This document shows, one piece after another, positions 7,818 through 17,194 of a stretch of 64,000 nucleotides of DNA. The notes beneath the pieces were generated by a model that worked only from the letters and a program-made list of their open reading frames with translations, was not told where the DNA came from and ran no database searches. The stretch is from CAWKDC01 sp044445605 (GTDB taxonomy: Bacteria > Pseudomonadota > Gammaproteobacteria > JABCZS01), in NCBI GenBank assembly GCA_044445605.1, contig JBIOEA010000006.1:1-64000 (forward strand), read 5' to 3'. Each line of letters begins with the position of its first letter. The first letter of the stretch is position 1. A program made the position numbers and the translations under genes.

Positions 7818-8789
7818 ATGAATAACATGATTATAAATTCAAATGATATCGATATTATCGACGACTACGAAGTCCAAACACCCCTCATTCCTGTTCATAT
7901 AGTGCCAGGTGGTAAACCAGAGCACATTCCTCATATAAATCGCCATCACGTACAAGTAATATCCGAGCTTGCCGATGGTGGACAGGCGGTGGTCTACAAA
8001 GCCAGCCTATTCCGTCCAACTCCCATGACCGTTGCATTGAAAACGTTTAATAACATACGAGATTATCGAGCTGAATTGAACATCCATCTTTCACTGAATC
8101 ATCCACACATTATTAAATTGCTCGGATCTACAGAATTAGGCGCTAAAGGTTCTCTCATTTTGGCGCTGGCAACCCGGGGAACTTTGCAAGACTATTTAGA
8201 TGATTTCAAAGGGCCTTTGCGAACACAAAAAAAATCTGTTCAATATGCCAACGATCTCACACAGGGAGTTTATTACCTGCACTCACAACGTGTGCTACAT
8301 GGTGATATCAAACCCTTAAATACCCTCATTATGGAAAACGGCTCACTCGTTATCAATGATTTCGGCTTTAGTAAGCGAATAAGGTATGGCTGTGATGAAG
8401 TAGTTATTAAAGAGAAAATCGGAACCACACACTACAGACCTGCCGAAGGATATCCCGATATTGGCAACTCTAGATATACATTGGGTTATGATATTTATGC
8501 GCTTGGATGGATCCTCTATCTTTTAACAACAGATAATGACGTTGACCCGTACAACGATGAGCACAAATATGCATCGGAGAGACTACACAAATCACATAAA
8601 CTCCCCACAATACCTCGCACAGCTTCAATAACGCTAGCGACACTGATACTGTCATGTATGGCAAAAAACCCAAAAGAAAGGCCGACTGCACTTCAAGTGC
8701 TTGAGGTGGTAGGGCAAGAGAATATCGTATTTCGCCCTAAAGCACGGCCATCACCGACAAGACAACTGGGTGGCTGCCCTTTGATGTAG
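7818..8789 (+). CDS. eukaryote-like Ser/Thr protein kinase (copy 2)
   Basis: This 323-residue paralogue of the preceding kinase shares the phrases DLTQG-YYLHS, HGDIKP-N-LIM and IVFRPK with it. Visible motifs are the glycine-rich loop LADGGQAVVY (51-60), K75 in VALKTF, E86 in helix C, the HGD catalytic loop (161-163) with K165 and N168, DFG at 181-183, a changed APE (PAE, 208-210), and R288 near the end. All catalytic residues are kept, so activity is likely. The ATG at 7818 is used here; an ATG three codons later is also possible and the ribosome-binding site is weak. It ends 14 bases from the converging ftsW stop with no terminator between them. Confidence 0.9.
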   Translation: MNNMIINSNDIDIIDDYEVQTPLIPVHIVPGGKPEHIPHINRHHVQVISELADGGQAVVYKASLFRPTPMTVALKTFNNIRDYRAELNIHLSLNHPHIIKLLGSTELGAKGSLILALATRGTLQDYLDDFKGPLRTQKKSVQYANDLTQGVYYLHSQRVLHGDIKPLNTLIMENGSLVINDFGFSKRIRYGCDEVVIKEKIGTTHYRPAEGYPDIGNSRYTLGYDIYALGWILYLLTTDNDVDPYNDEHKYASERLHKSHKLPTIPRTASITLATLILSCMAKNPKERPTALQVLEVVGQENIVFRPKARPSPTRQLGGCPLM

Positions 8790-8803
8790 GAAAAAATGTA
8801 GCG

Positions 8804-9898
8804 TTATAATTCTTTATTTATCCGCAACAATATCGCCGCCGCCGCCAAAAACACGACCAGGCTCGATCCACCGTAACTCACAAACGGTAACGTCAAACCT
8901 TTCGTGGGCAATAAACCAATATTCACGGCCATGGCAATCAACGCCTGCAACACGATCCATAACGTCAACGCAAACGCCAAATATGCATGGAACATTTTAC
9001 GCACACACGATGCCTGCCACGCTAAAGTGCAGCCAAACACACCGAATAACACATACAACAGTAAAACAGATGCCGCGCCAACAAACCCTGTTTCTTCAGC
9101 GATCACCGCAAAAATAAAGTCCGTATGCGCTTCAGGTAAATAAAATAATTTCTGGACACCCGACCCTAATCCCAATCCAATCCACTGCCCTCTTCCGAAG
9201 GCAATCAACGCTTGCGTTAACTGATAACCTGAATCAAACTGATCCGCCCAGGGATTTAAAAACGTCGTGATCCGCTCCAATCGGTACGGTGCCGATATCG
9301 CTAAAAATGCAAAACTGCCGCCAGCTAATGCCACCAACCCAATCACGTACCACAACGAAATGCCCGCCATGAAAAACAATGACAAAACGCATGTGCTCAA
9401 TACAACGACAGCACCAAAATCCGGCTGCAATAAAATCAACCCGCATGCCGCACCCAACGGCAATAACCCCAACATCAATCGCTTGAAACTCGTGCGCAAT
9501 TCTTCCTGATACTGAGAGCAAAAATAAGCGAAATAAATGATCAATGCGAGCTTGGAAACTTCCGACGCCTGGATGTTCACAGGACCTAATTTAATCCAAC
9601 GCAAACTGCCGTTTACTTTATGCCCCACACCCGGGATTAATAATAAGATCAGCACAATAAATGCAATGCCTAATATGGGTTTTGCAAAACGTGACCACGT
9701 CGCAATTGGCACGTGATACACCACACTGGCAATCACTAACCCTACTGACAAAAAGGCAATTTGTCGCGTTAAATAATAAAAGGGATCACCCGCGCGCGCC
9801 GTTGCAATCGCAATCGAGCTCGACCCCACCATCACCACACCAATCGATACCAATACCGCACAAATCCAAAATAATTTTATTCCTTGGTTTGAGTGCAT
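8804..9898 (-). CDS. ftsW: FtsW, septal peptidoglycan polymerase (SEDS family)
   Basis: FtsW is a polytopic inner-membrane glycosyltransferase that polymerises lipid II at the septum together with FtsI. The 364-residue product has about ten hydrophobic segments. It carries the SEDS signatures PEAHTDFIFAVIAEETGFVG, including the catalytic-loop aspartate region, and the C-terminal PFVSYGGSSLV. Its start overlaps the end of murD by 22 bases. Downstream, instead of murG, come the two opposing kinase genes. Confidence 0.96.
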   Translation of the reverse strand: MHSNQGIKLFWICAVLVSIGVVMVGSSSIAIATARAGDPFYYLTRQIAFLSVGLVIASVVYHVPIATWSRFAKPILGIAFIVLILLLIPGVGHKVNGSLRWIKLGPVNIQASEVSKLALIIYFAYFCSQYQEELRTSFKRLMLGLLPLGAACGLILLQPDFGAVVVLSTCVLSLFFMAGISLWYVIGLVALAGGSFAFLAISAPYRLERITTFLNPWADQFDSGYQLTQALIAFGRGQWIGLGLGSGVQKLFYLPEAHTDFIFAVIAEETGFVGAASVLLLYVLFGVFGCTLAWQASCVRKMFHAYLAFALTLWIVLQALIAMAVNIGLLPTKGLTLPFVSYGGSSLVVFLAAAAILLRINKEL

Positions 9899-11208
9899 AA
9901 CGAAGTGATCTCCCTGGCCAAGCGTGTGAATAAATCACCGCGTTCTCCATAATTTTTAAACATGTCCCAACTCGCACAGGCCGGAGCCAATAACACCGCA
10001 TCCCCCGCTTGCGCTTCTTGATGCGCCAATACCACCGCTTCTTCGAACGTTGTCGCCCGAATGCAAGTCACACTGTCTTTTAACTCAGACTCCAATTGCA
10101 TTTGCGCTTCACCAATCAAAATGGCCGCACGCCCATGCTCTTTCAACGGGCCTTGCAAGCACTCAAATGAAGCGCCCTTCCCAAGCCCCCCTAATAAAAT
10201 CACTATCCGACCGGTGATCAATTTAGACACGCTGTCTATGGAGGCGAGCGTTGCACCCACATTCGTTGCTTTAGAATCATCAAACCATTTAATGCCGTTC
10301 GCTTCAGCGACCAATACTAATCGGTGCGGCAGTCCCGTGAACGTGCAGGCGGCATCAAATGCTTTATCCGTATCAAAACCGGCTTCGTGTATCATCGCCA
10401 ATGCCGCCAATACGTTCGCATAATGAATCTCAGAATGAATCGGCAAAAAGCGCACGTTATACCGTTTCTTCCCGAAACATAACTCCCCAGCCTTTGCATC
10501 ATAATGCCAGATCGCTGGATCTTGGCTTTTCATCGAGAAATACATGCGATCAGGCGTATCCGGGTATGTCGTAGGATCTTCCAAGTTGCACACCGCATGA
10601 GCAGCGCCGATGTAAATACGACGCTTCGAGTCCGCATATGCTTCTAAGGTATGATGGCGGTCTAGATGATCCGGTGTCACGTTCAAGACACACGCCACTT
10701 CAGGCGCTAACCCTTCCGTGATGTCTAATTGGAAACTCGATAATTCAAGAATGACATAATCATAATCTTCTGCTAAACCATCTAACACCGGCGTGCCAAT
10801 GTTGCCTAATAAGGCCGGTTTCAACCCTTGTGCCGCTACCATTTTTTCAAGCAGTGACACCACCGTGCTTTTTCCGTTGGAGCCCGTCACAGCAAGAATG
10901 GGTTTTGTGTTCTGTTGTGCGAATAAAGTGACATCGCCCGTTACGATGATCCCACGTCGCTGCGCTTTCTCAATCTCATGATGCTCTAACGGAACACCTG
11001 GGCTCAACACCCACATCGGAATGTCAAACGCCTCATCGGGTAACTTAGCACCTTGCCATAACGTCATCTGGGGGAACGCTTTCTTGAACGTCGATGGCTC
11101 CGCCGCCATTTCCGGCTCCCAGGCCGCCGCCCGCTGCTGGCTACGTGCGCAGTAACGCCCGATCGACATTCCTGTTTGGCCTAGGCCGACTATGAGTACG
11201 TTAAACAT
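9877..11208 (-). CDS. murD: UDP-N-acetylmuramoylalanine--D-glutamate ligase MurD
   Basis: MurD adds D-glutamate to UDP-MurNAc-L-Ala. The 443-residue protein begins MFNVLIVGLGQTGMS, a typical Rossmann start, and contains the ATP loop VTGSNGKSTVVSLL and LNVTPDHLDRH. The open frame continues upstream for 58 codons, across a palindromic hairpin, but that stretch does not look like MurD, so the ATG at 11208 is preferred. The 86-base gap to mraY is one of the few real gaps inside the cluster. Confidence 0.96.
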   Translation of the reverse strand: MFNVLIVGLGQTGMSIGRYCARSQQRAAAWEPEMAAEPSTFKKAFPQMTLWQGAKLPDEAFDIPMWVLSPGVPLEHHEIEKAQRRGIIVTGDVTLFAQQNTKPILAVTGSNGKSTVVSLLEKMVAAQGLKPALLGNIGTPVLDGLAEDYDYVILELSSFQLDITEGLAPEVACVLNVTPDHLDRHHTLEAYADSKRRIYIGAAHAVCNLEDPTTYPDTPDRMYFSMKSQDPAIWHYDAKAGELCFGKKRYNVRFLPIHSEIHYANVLAALAMIHEAGFDTDKAFDAACTFTGLPHRLVLVAEANGIKWFDDSKATNVGATLASIDSVSKLITGRIVILLGGLGKGASFECLQGPLKEHGRAAILIGEAQMQLESELKDSVTCIRATTFEEAVVLAHQEAQAGDAVLLAPACASWDMFKNYGERGDLFTRLAREITSLCTQTKE

Positions 11209-11272
11209 ATTTAAAACCTCTGAACATATTACTAGATCGAGAAGAAAAACCCCCGCCTCGGAATACTCGGCT

Positions 11273-11290
11273 GCCCCCTTAAAAGGGGGC
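11273..11290. repeat. GCCCCCTT/AAGGGGGC palindrome between mraY and murD
   Basis: A perfect 8-base inverted repeat around two A residues (GCCCCCTT, AA, AAGGGGGC). The same core occurs with longer arms at 63112-63143. No T-run follows on the minus strand, so a simple Rho-independent terminator is unlikely. It may be a member of a second small repeat family or an mRNA hairpin. Confidence 0.55.
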
Positions 11291-11294
11291 AAGA

Positions 11295-12377
11295 TTAACG
11301 GAGTTTCAGCGTCGCCAAACTCAGCAACATCAAAATCACCGAAATAATCCAAAACCGAACAATCACTTTCGTTTCTGGCCATCCCTTCAATTCAAAATGA
11401 TGATGTATCGGCGCCATCTTAAACACACGTTTGCCGCGCGTCTTGAATGACCCAACCTGGATCATCACTGACAATGTTTCAATCACAAATACGCCGCCGA
11501 CCAGCATCAATAACAATTCTTGACGTACAATGATGGCCATCACACCCAACACCGCACCTAATGATAACGATCCAACATCACCCATGAATACTTCCGCCGG
11601 ATAAGCATTGAACCACAAAAAACCTAAGCCCGACCCCACCAATGCCGCCGCGTAAACCGTCATCTCACCCGTCCCCACAATGAAAGGGAACCCTAAATAC
11701 TCAGCAAAACTCGCATGCCCAATCACATAACCAAACACGCCTAACGTTGCCGCACATAATACGACCGGCACAATCGCCAAACCATCCAATCCGTCCGTTA
11801 AGTTCACCGCGTTCGAGCTGCCCACCAACACAAAATACACAAAGGGAATAAACGCAATCCCCATCGACCAACTGAACGACTTGAAAAAGGGTGCTAATAA
11901 CGTCGTCTCCGCTGGCGTTGTCGATGTTGCGTATAACACTCCCGCAATGATCAACGCCGCGAGCGATTGCCAAGCGTACTTTTCACGGCTCAGCAACCCT
12001 TTGGGATTCTTCAAAATCAACTTGCGGTAGTCATCAATGAATCCAATCGCACCAAATAACCACAACGTCAATAACGAAATCCATATATATCGATTGGTTA
12101 AATCGGCCCACAGTAACGTCGATAACGTCAATGATCCCAAAATCAACAGACCACCCATCGTCGGTGTGCCCGATTTCACATGGTGGGTCGCAGGTCCATC
12201 ACTGCGGATCGGTTGCCCCACCTTATAACTCTTTAATAACGCAATTAACCGTGGACCTCCCCACAACGCGAAGATCAATCCCGTCAACGCAGCCGCTAAT
12301 GTCCGGAACGTTATGTAATGCACCACCTGAAATGGGTGCCACAGGGGCTCTAAATACTGAAAAAGCCAAATTAACAT
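11295..12377 (-). CDS. mraY: MraY, phospho-MurNAc-pentapeptide transferase
   Basis: MraY is an integral membrane enzyme that transfers phospho-MurNAc-pentapeptide onto undecaprenyl phosphate, making lipid I. At 360 residues with about ten hydrophobic segments it has the usual length. It carries the family motifs SGTPTMGGLLIL, the acidic FIDDYRK, NLTDGLDGLA and PIHHHFELKGW, which line the Mg2+ and nucleotide site. It sits between murF (17-base gap) and murD. Confidence 0.97.
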   Translation of the reverse strand: MLIWLFQYLEPLWHPFQVVHYITFRTLAAALTGLIFALWGGPRLIALLKSYKVGQPIRSDGPATHHVKSGTPTMGGLLILGSLTLSTLLWADLTNRYIWISLLTLWLFGAIGFIDDYRKLILKNPKGLLSREKYAWQSLAALIIAGVLYATSTTPAETTLLAPFFKSFSWSMGIAFIPFVYFVLVGSSNAVNLTDGLDGLAIVPVVLCAATLGVFGYVIGHASFAEYLGFPFIVGTGEMTVYAAALVGSGLGFLWFNAYPAEVFMGDVGSLSLGAVLGVMAIIVRQELLLMLVGGVFVIETLSVMIQVGSFKTRGKRVFKMAPIHHHFELKGWPETKVIVRFWIISVILMLLSLATLKLR

Positions 12378-12394
12378 AGAAAAATCCCTCCGCC

Positions 12395-13726
12395 TTATTC
12401 AACCGCTTTCAACGCATCAACCACCGTTTCTAAACGATTCGATCGCGACCCTTTAATCAATACGGTCATTTGTGGATGCAATTGAGGAAGCAACGCTTCC
12501 ACCAATGCCTCTTTACTCTCAAAATGACTGGCACCTGTGCCAAATGCTGCCAATGTTAACTTTGCTTTCTCGCCCACCGCAAACATCTGCTGAATCCCTA
12601 ATTCACGGGCCTTCTCGCCCACCAACACATGCTGACGATCCGCTTCATTCCCCAATTCTTTCATGTCCGCAAACACCCAGACCTTCTCGCCTGGATACGT
12701 TGCCAATACCTCTAAGGCAGCCATCACGCTCACAGGGCCCGCATTGTAACAATCATCTATCAGTGTAGCCTGGTTATGTCCTGGGATAATATTCATCCGC
12801 TGCTTACTCGCCACCGTACGCGCTATCCCCGCCTTAATGCAATTCACTGGGACACCGCCCATCAAAGCCAACGAAACCGCAGCCGCAGCATTATAAATGT
12901 TGTGCTTGCCCACGAGCGTTGTTTCTATCGGGATAGCACCTTGAGGCGTCTGAAGCACCGCCTTGCTGCCTGAACGCGATAGCACCAGATCCGTGATCAC
13001 TAAATCTGCCTGAGGTGAAAAACCAAAGCTAAACTGCTCGCAATCTAACGCAGCATGCCACATAGCGTAATATTGATCATCACGAGGAAGTATCGCTACC
13101 CCACCTTCCATCACGCCCGCATAAATCGCCCCCTTTTCTTTGGCAACGTTATCAACAGAACCAAACCCTTCCGTGTGTTGCGCAGCCACCAACGTAATCA
13201 AGGCAGCATTCGGCCTTGCAATCGCTGTCAACCGTCCGATTTCGCCCCGTTGGTTTGCACCCATCTCGATCACCGCATAACGATGCTCTGGCCTTAATTC
13301 CAATAATGTCTTGGGCACGCCAATTTCATTGTTCAAATTCGCATACGTGGACAAGGTCGGCGCATAGGTGCCGCAAATTTGCGCCACATATTCTTTCGTT
13401 GTCGTTTTGCCACAGCTGCCTGTCAAAGACATCACATAGGCATTCATCGCCATGCGATGCGCATGCGCAATGTCACCGTACGCAACCAAGGTGTCTTTGA
13501 CTTCAATCTGAGGGAGCGATACAGGAATTTTGCGCGAGACAATCGCTACAGAGGCACCCTTTTCCATGGCTTGAGAGACATAATCGTGTCCGTCGAATTG
13601 TTCACCCACCAAGGCCACAAAGGCATCTCCTTCCTTTAACGTGCGTGTATCCGTGCAAATACGAACATCATGATCAGGCTTATTGGCATTAAAACCAAAC
13701 AATTCATACAAAGAAGAAAGTTTCAT
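12395..13726 (-). CDS. murF: MurF, UDP-MurNAc-tripeptide--D-Ala-D-Ala ligase
   Basis: MurF adds the D-Ala-D-Ala dipeptide to UDP-MurNAc-tripeptide. The 443-residue protein has the ATP loop LTGSCGKTTTKEYV, the central-domain phrase IEMGANQRGEIG, and the C-terminal domain entry LIDDCYNAGPVSV. Its ATG overlaps the TGA of murE in an ATGA junction, so the two are coupled. The D-Ala-D-Ala ligase that makes its substrate is not encoded in the window. Confidence 0.96.
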   Translation of the reverse strand: MKLSSLYELFGFNANKPDHDVRICTDTRTLKEGDAFVALVGEQFDGHDYVSQAMEKGASVAIVSRKIPVSLPQIEVKDTLVAYGDIAHAHRMAMNAYVMSLTGSCGKTTTKEYVAQICGTYAPTLSTYANLNNEIGVPKTLLELRPEHRYAVIEMGANQRGEIGRLTAIARPNAALITLVAAQHTEGFGSVDNVAKEKGAIYAGVMEGGVAILPRDDQYYAMWHAALDCEQFSFGFSPQADLVITDLVLSRSGSKAVLQTPQGAIPIETTLVGKHNIYNAAAAVSLALMGGVPVNCIKAGIARTVASKQRMNIIPGHNQATLIDDCYNAGPVSVMAALEVLATYPGEKVWVFADMKELGNEADRQHVLVGEKARELGIQQMFAVGEKAKLTLAAFGTGASHFESKEALVEALLPQLHPQMTVLIKGSRSNRLETVVDALKAVE

Positions 13727-15177
13727 CGTTGTCTCCGTTCATCTAATGCGCTGCGCGCGGTTGCCTGATCTGAGAAAGGCGTCACGACGCCCCCAATCGT
13801 TTGTGTTTTTTCATGCCCTTTGCCAGCAATCAAAACCGTATCATCCACCGCCGCTGATTGAATCACCTTCGTAATCGCTTCGGCTCTGTCCAATATCACA
13901 TCAGCCGTTTTCCCGGAGGGTATGCCCGCCAAAATCATTTGCGCAATCGCCTCAGGAGAATCATTGCGTGCATTGTCTGTCGTGATCACCACGTGATCCG
14001 CATACTTGGCTGCAATCTCGCCCATTATCGGACGCTTCGTGATGTCACGTCCTCCCCCACACCCAAAGACACACCACAACTTGCCTTTAACTGTCGGACG
14101 CAATGCCAATAACGCTTTCAACAACGCATCCGGCGTGTGTGCAAAATCAACCACCACACGTGGCTCGCCCAAGAACGAAACGCATTCCAATCTGCCAGGA
14201 ATGCCCGATACACGTTCTGCAATCTGAACCAATACATTTAAGGCAAAACCATCCACGCGCATCGCGCCTATCATGGCCAATAAATTCGATACATTAAAAT
14301 CGCCAATCAACTGAGGATGGAAGGGAAACGTCGTCCCACCTTCAGATACCCCATAACCCTCGCCTTGCTTCACTGCCGATATCAGTAGATCACATCGAGG
14401 ATGTGTCTTTTGTTGGCAGGTGTACCCTATTACTTTTTTAGAAGAGGGAATCTTATCACATTGCGCAAAACACCAAGCATCGTCCAAATTGATCACGATG
14501 GTTTCTACCGAAGGCATTTTGTACAATAACGCTTTTGCCTCACCATACGCTTCCATCGTTTGATGGTAATCCATGTGGTCTTGCGTTAAATTCGTGAAAA
14601 TGGCCACGTGAATTTCCGTGTTGCCTAAACGTCCTTGATCCAATGCGTGTGAAGAAGCTTCCATCGCGACGGTTTCGATCCCTTGGGCAAACATCTCAGC
14701 CAAGTTCCGCTGCAAACTCACGGGATCCGGCGTTGTGAGGGGATTGTCCACGTAATGATCTAACGTGCCAATGCCCAACGTGCCAATCATCGCCACAGGA
14801 ACATCTAATGCGCGATACATTTGGTTTATCCCAAACACTATCGATGATTTGCCATTCGTCCCTGTCGCCGCAATCACGTGGAGATGCCGGCTGGGATGAT
14901 TGTAAAAGGCTTCTGCTAATTCGGGCGTTTTTTGGGCCAAGTGTTGTACTCGAAACACCGGGATCGTGATAAGTGATAACACCGCTTCCTGTTCGGGCGT
15001 TAAACCTTCAGGATCAATCACCAATGCTTTTGCACCGCGTGCCACGACGTCTAAGATAAAATCACGTCCATCACGCGCTTCACCCCGGTAAGCAATGAAT
15101 GCATCACCAACAGAGACCCGTCCACTGTGTTGGCATAAGCCGGTGATGCCGGCAGCGTGTAGTTGTGATGTGAGCAT
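13723..15177 (-). CDS. murE: MurE, UDP-MurNAc-dipeptide ligase (third residue)
   Basis: MurE adds the third stem residue, meso-diaminopimelate in most Gram-negatives. The 484-residue protein has the ATP loop ATGTNGKSS (104-112), the MEASSHALDQGR region and FGCGGGRDITKRP. The motif that recognises diaminopimelate is normally DNPR; here it is DNAR (401-404), with the substrate-binding arginine kept but proline replaced. Diaminopimelate specificity is still the best guess. Confidence 0.95.
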   Translation of the reverse strand: MLTSQLHAAGITGLCQHSGRVSVGDAFIAYRGEARDGRDFILDVVARGAKALVIDPEGLTPEQEAVLSLITIPVFRVQHLAQKTPELAEAFYNHPSRHLHVIAATGTNGKSSIVFGINQMYRALDVPVAMIGTLGIGTLDHYVDNPLTTPDPVSLQRNLAEMFAQGIETVAMEASSHALDQGRLGNTEIHVAIFTNLTQDHMDYHQTMEAYGEAKALLYKMPSVETIVINLDDAWCFAQCDKIPSSKKVIGYTCQQKTHPRCDLLISAVKQGEGYGVSEGGTTFPFHPQLIGDFNVSNLLAMIGAMRVDGFALNVLVQIAERVSGIPGRLECVSFLGEPRVVVDFAHTPDALLKALLALRPTVKGKLWCVFGCGGGRDITKRPIMGEIAAKYADHVVITTDNARNDSPEAIAQMILAGIPSGKTADVILDRAEAITKVIQSAAVDDTVLIAGKGHEKTQTIGGVVTPFSDQATARSALDERRQR

Positions 15178-15200
15178 GAAGAAGGCACCTGTTTTAGCCG

Positions 15201-16898
15201 TTATGAGCCCTTAATATACGCATTTTCATCATCTAATGGAATATCCCGCAGACGCAATGCATCACTCATGATTTTTCCAAACACAGGCGCGGAAACCGCA
15301 CCCCCGTAATACTGTCCTGCCGCAGGATCATCGATCACCACGACGCAGACTAATCGTGGCGTGGTAGCAGGCGCAAATCCAACGAACGTCGCTAAATGGT
15401 GATCCGCTAAATAGCCGTTCGGCCCAAGTTTACGCACCGTCCCCGTCTTCCCCCCCACCAAATATCCTTTCACACGTGCTGTATCGCCTGACCCACCATC
15501 CTTCGGGTAAATGATCAACATATCACGTAATGTTTTAATCTCATCTGCGGCCATCACTTGTTCAGGCTTCGGTATATCATCCCGCTTTAATAACGTGAAA
15601 GGCACATACTTTCCATCATTGGCCAAAATGGCATAGGACTTCGCCAACTGCACCGCCGTCGTCGATACCCCATAGCCAAAGGCTAACGTCGCATACATGA
15701 AGGGATCCATCTTACGGCTCGCTTCTAAATAACCACTGCGCTCACCCGGAAACTCTAAATACGTCGATTGTCCAAACCCTAAACTTTTATAAATATCCAG
15801 CAGCTTTTCCTGAGGTTCTGGCAAGATGATCTTCGCAATCCCCACGTTACTTGACTTGCGTAACACATCCGTCAGCGAAATACGCCCATAATTGTGGATG
15901 TCGCGCACCACCCGGCCACTCACATTCATGTACCCTGGCGAAGTCTCAATCATATTGTCTGGATTCTCTTTCCCTGAACGCAATGTCGTGAGCACCGCAA
16001 ATGGCTTGGCTGTCGAACCCGGCTCGAACACGTCCGTCACCGCACGATTCCGCATATGATCTGGAATGAATTTTTCACGGTTGTTTGGGTTGTATGAGGG
16101 CTGGTTCACCATCGCCAGTATTTCGCCTGTTTTTACATCCACAATCACGACACTGCCGCCCACCGCTTGCGTCTCTTTCACCGCAGCTTTTAATTCACGG
16201 TGGGCAATGTATTGAAGACGATTATCAATCGATAATGCCAAGGGTTTGCCTTGCTCCGTCGTTTTTAACAGCGCTAAATCTTGAACGATTTGCCCACGAC
16301 GATCTTTCAACACTTCCATTTTGCCATCATGACCACGTAGATGATGATCAAATGCCAACTCTAATCCCTCTACGCCATGGCCATCGACGTTCACTAAGCC
16401 CACAATGTGTGCCGCCGCTTCGCCCATCGGATAATAACGACGGTATTCGCGCTGCGCATTGATCCCTGGAACCGCTAAGGCCAACACTTGCTCAGCTTCT
16501 TGTGGACTCAGCTGACGCTTCAAATACAGAAATTCTTTGCCCTTAGCCTGCGCAAGCTTCGTGGCCAGCTCTTTCACCGGAATGTCTAGCACGGCGGCCA
16601 ATTGTGCGATTTGCTGGGAGGTGGCTTGTTCGACCACATGAGGATTGGCCCAAATAGAATCGACCGGCGTACTGACGGCCAACGGTTCACCTAAGCGATC
16701 GGTGATAATCCCGCGTAAAGCAGTCAGCGAGACCGTACGCACGCTGCGCATGTCACCCTGATCTTGTAGGAAGTCTTGTTCGATCAGCTGCAAGTACAGC
16801 ATGCGCCCCAGCACACCCATACTCAACACACCTAACATGATCAAGACAAAAAGAAGACGCCAGAAGCGAAAGCCTGACGTGCTTATTGTTCCACCCAC
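15201..16898 (-). CDS. ftsI: FtsI (PBP3), septal transpeptidase
   Basis: FtsI cross-links septal peptidoglycan and partners with FtsW. The 565-residue protein has a short cytoplasmic start, one membrane segment at about residues 13-31 and a PBP dimerisation domain. The transpeptidase triad is SxxK at 295-298 (GSTAKPF), SSN at 349-351 and KTGT at 484-487. The start overlaps the end of ftsL by 16 bases and murE follows after 23 bases. Confidence 0.97.
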   Translation of the reverse strand: MGGTISTSGFRFWRLLFVLIMLGVLSMGVLGRMLYLQLIEQDFLQDQGDMRSVRTVSLTALRGIITDRLGEPLAVSTPVDSIWANPHVVEQATSQQIAQLAAVLDIPVKELATKLAQAKGKEFLYLKRQLSPQEAEQVLALAVPGINAQREYRRYYPMGEAAAHIVGLVNVDGHGVEGLELAFDHHLRGHDGKMEVLKDRRGQIVQDLALLKTTEQGKPLALSIDNRLQYIAHRELKAAVKETQAVGGSVVIVDVKTGEILAMVNQPSYNPNNREKFIPDHMRNRAVTDVFEPGSTAKPFAVLTTLRSGKENPDNMIETSPGYMNVSGRVVRDIHNYGRISLTDVLRKSSNVGIAKIILPEPQEKLLDIYKSLGFGQSTYLEFPGERSGYLEASRKMDPFMYATLAFGYGVSTTAVQLAKSYAILANDGKYVPFTLLKRDDIPKPEQVMAADEIKTLRDMLIIYPKDGGSGDTARVKGYLVGGKTGTVRKLGPNGYLADHHLATFVGFAPATTPRLVCVVVIDDPAAGQYYGGAVSAPVFGKIMSDALRLRDIPLDDENAYIKGS

Positions 16899-17194
16899 AC
16901 AACCTCACTCCGTTCTGGTGGCCGCATGCCCAGCTTTTTCTGAGCAATCGAGTCAACGCGCCCTTCGGCACTGAGCGTTCCTCGTTCTAAAAGAAGTTGC
17001 GTCCATTCAATGTTCATTTCGTCCCTTAAGGCCTGTAACTGATGCCATTCATTAAACATCTCGCGCGTTGAGTGCCTAACATATACAATCCCTAAACTGC
17101 TTAATACCATCGTGCACAGCAAGGCACCCAGCACTGTACGCAGTTGCCAGCTGTATTGTTGCGCCTGTTTATCACTCGCTGCTTTTCTTAACAT
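16883..17194 (-). CDS. ftsL: cell division protein FtsL
   Basis: FtsL is a small bitopic protein that forms the FtsQLB complex and activates FtsWI. The 103 residues comprise a short cytoplasmic tail, one hydrophobic segment at about 21-42, and a periplasmic helical region with leucine-spaced heptads (residues about 45-85) fitting the FtsL/FtsB coiled coil. It overlaps both rsmH (7 bases) and ftsI (16 bases). Identification rests on this architecture and on its fixed place between rsmH and ftsI. Confidence 0.93.
   Translation of the reverse strand: MLRKAASDKQAQQYSWQLRTVLGALLCTMVLSSLGIVYVRHSTREMFNEWHQLQALRDEMNIEWTQLLLERGTLSAEGRVDSIAQKKLGMRPPERSEVVWVEQ

Noticed and set aside
8790..8803. Terminator between kinase 2 and ftsW
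   Set aside because: The 14-base gap holds no inverted repeat or T-run.
11209..11382. 58-codon upstream extension of murD
   Set aside because: It overlaps the end of mraY and crosses a palindromic hairpin; MurD proteins begin at the MFNVLIVGLG-type Rossmann start.
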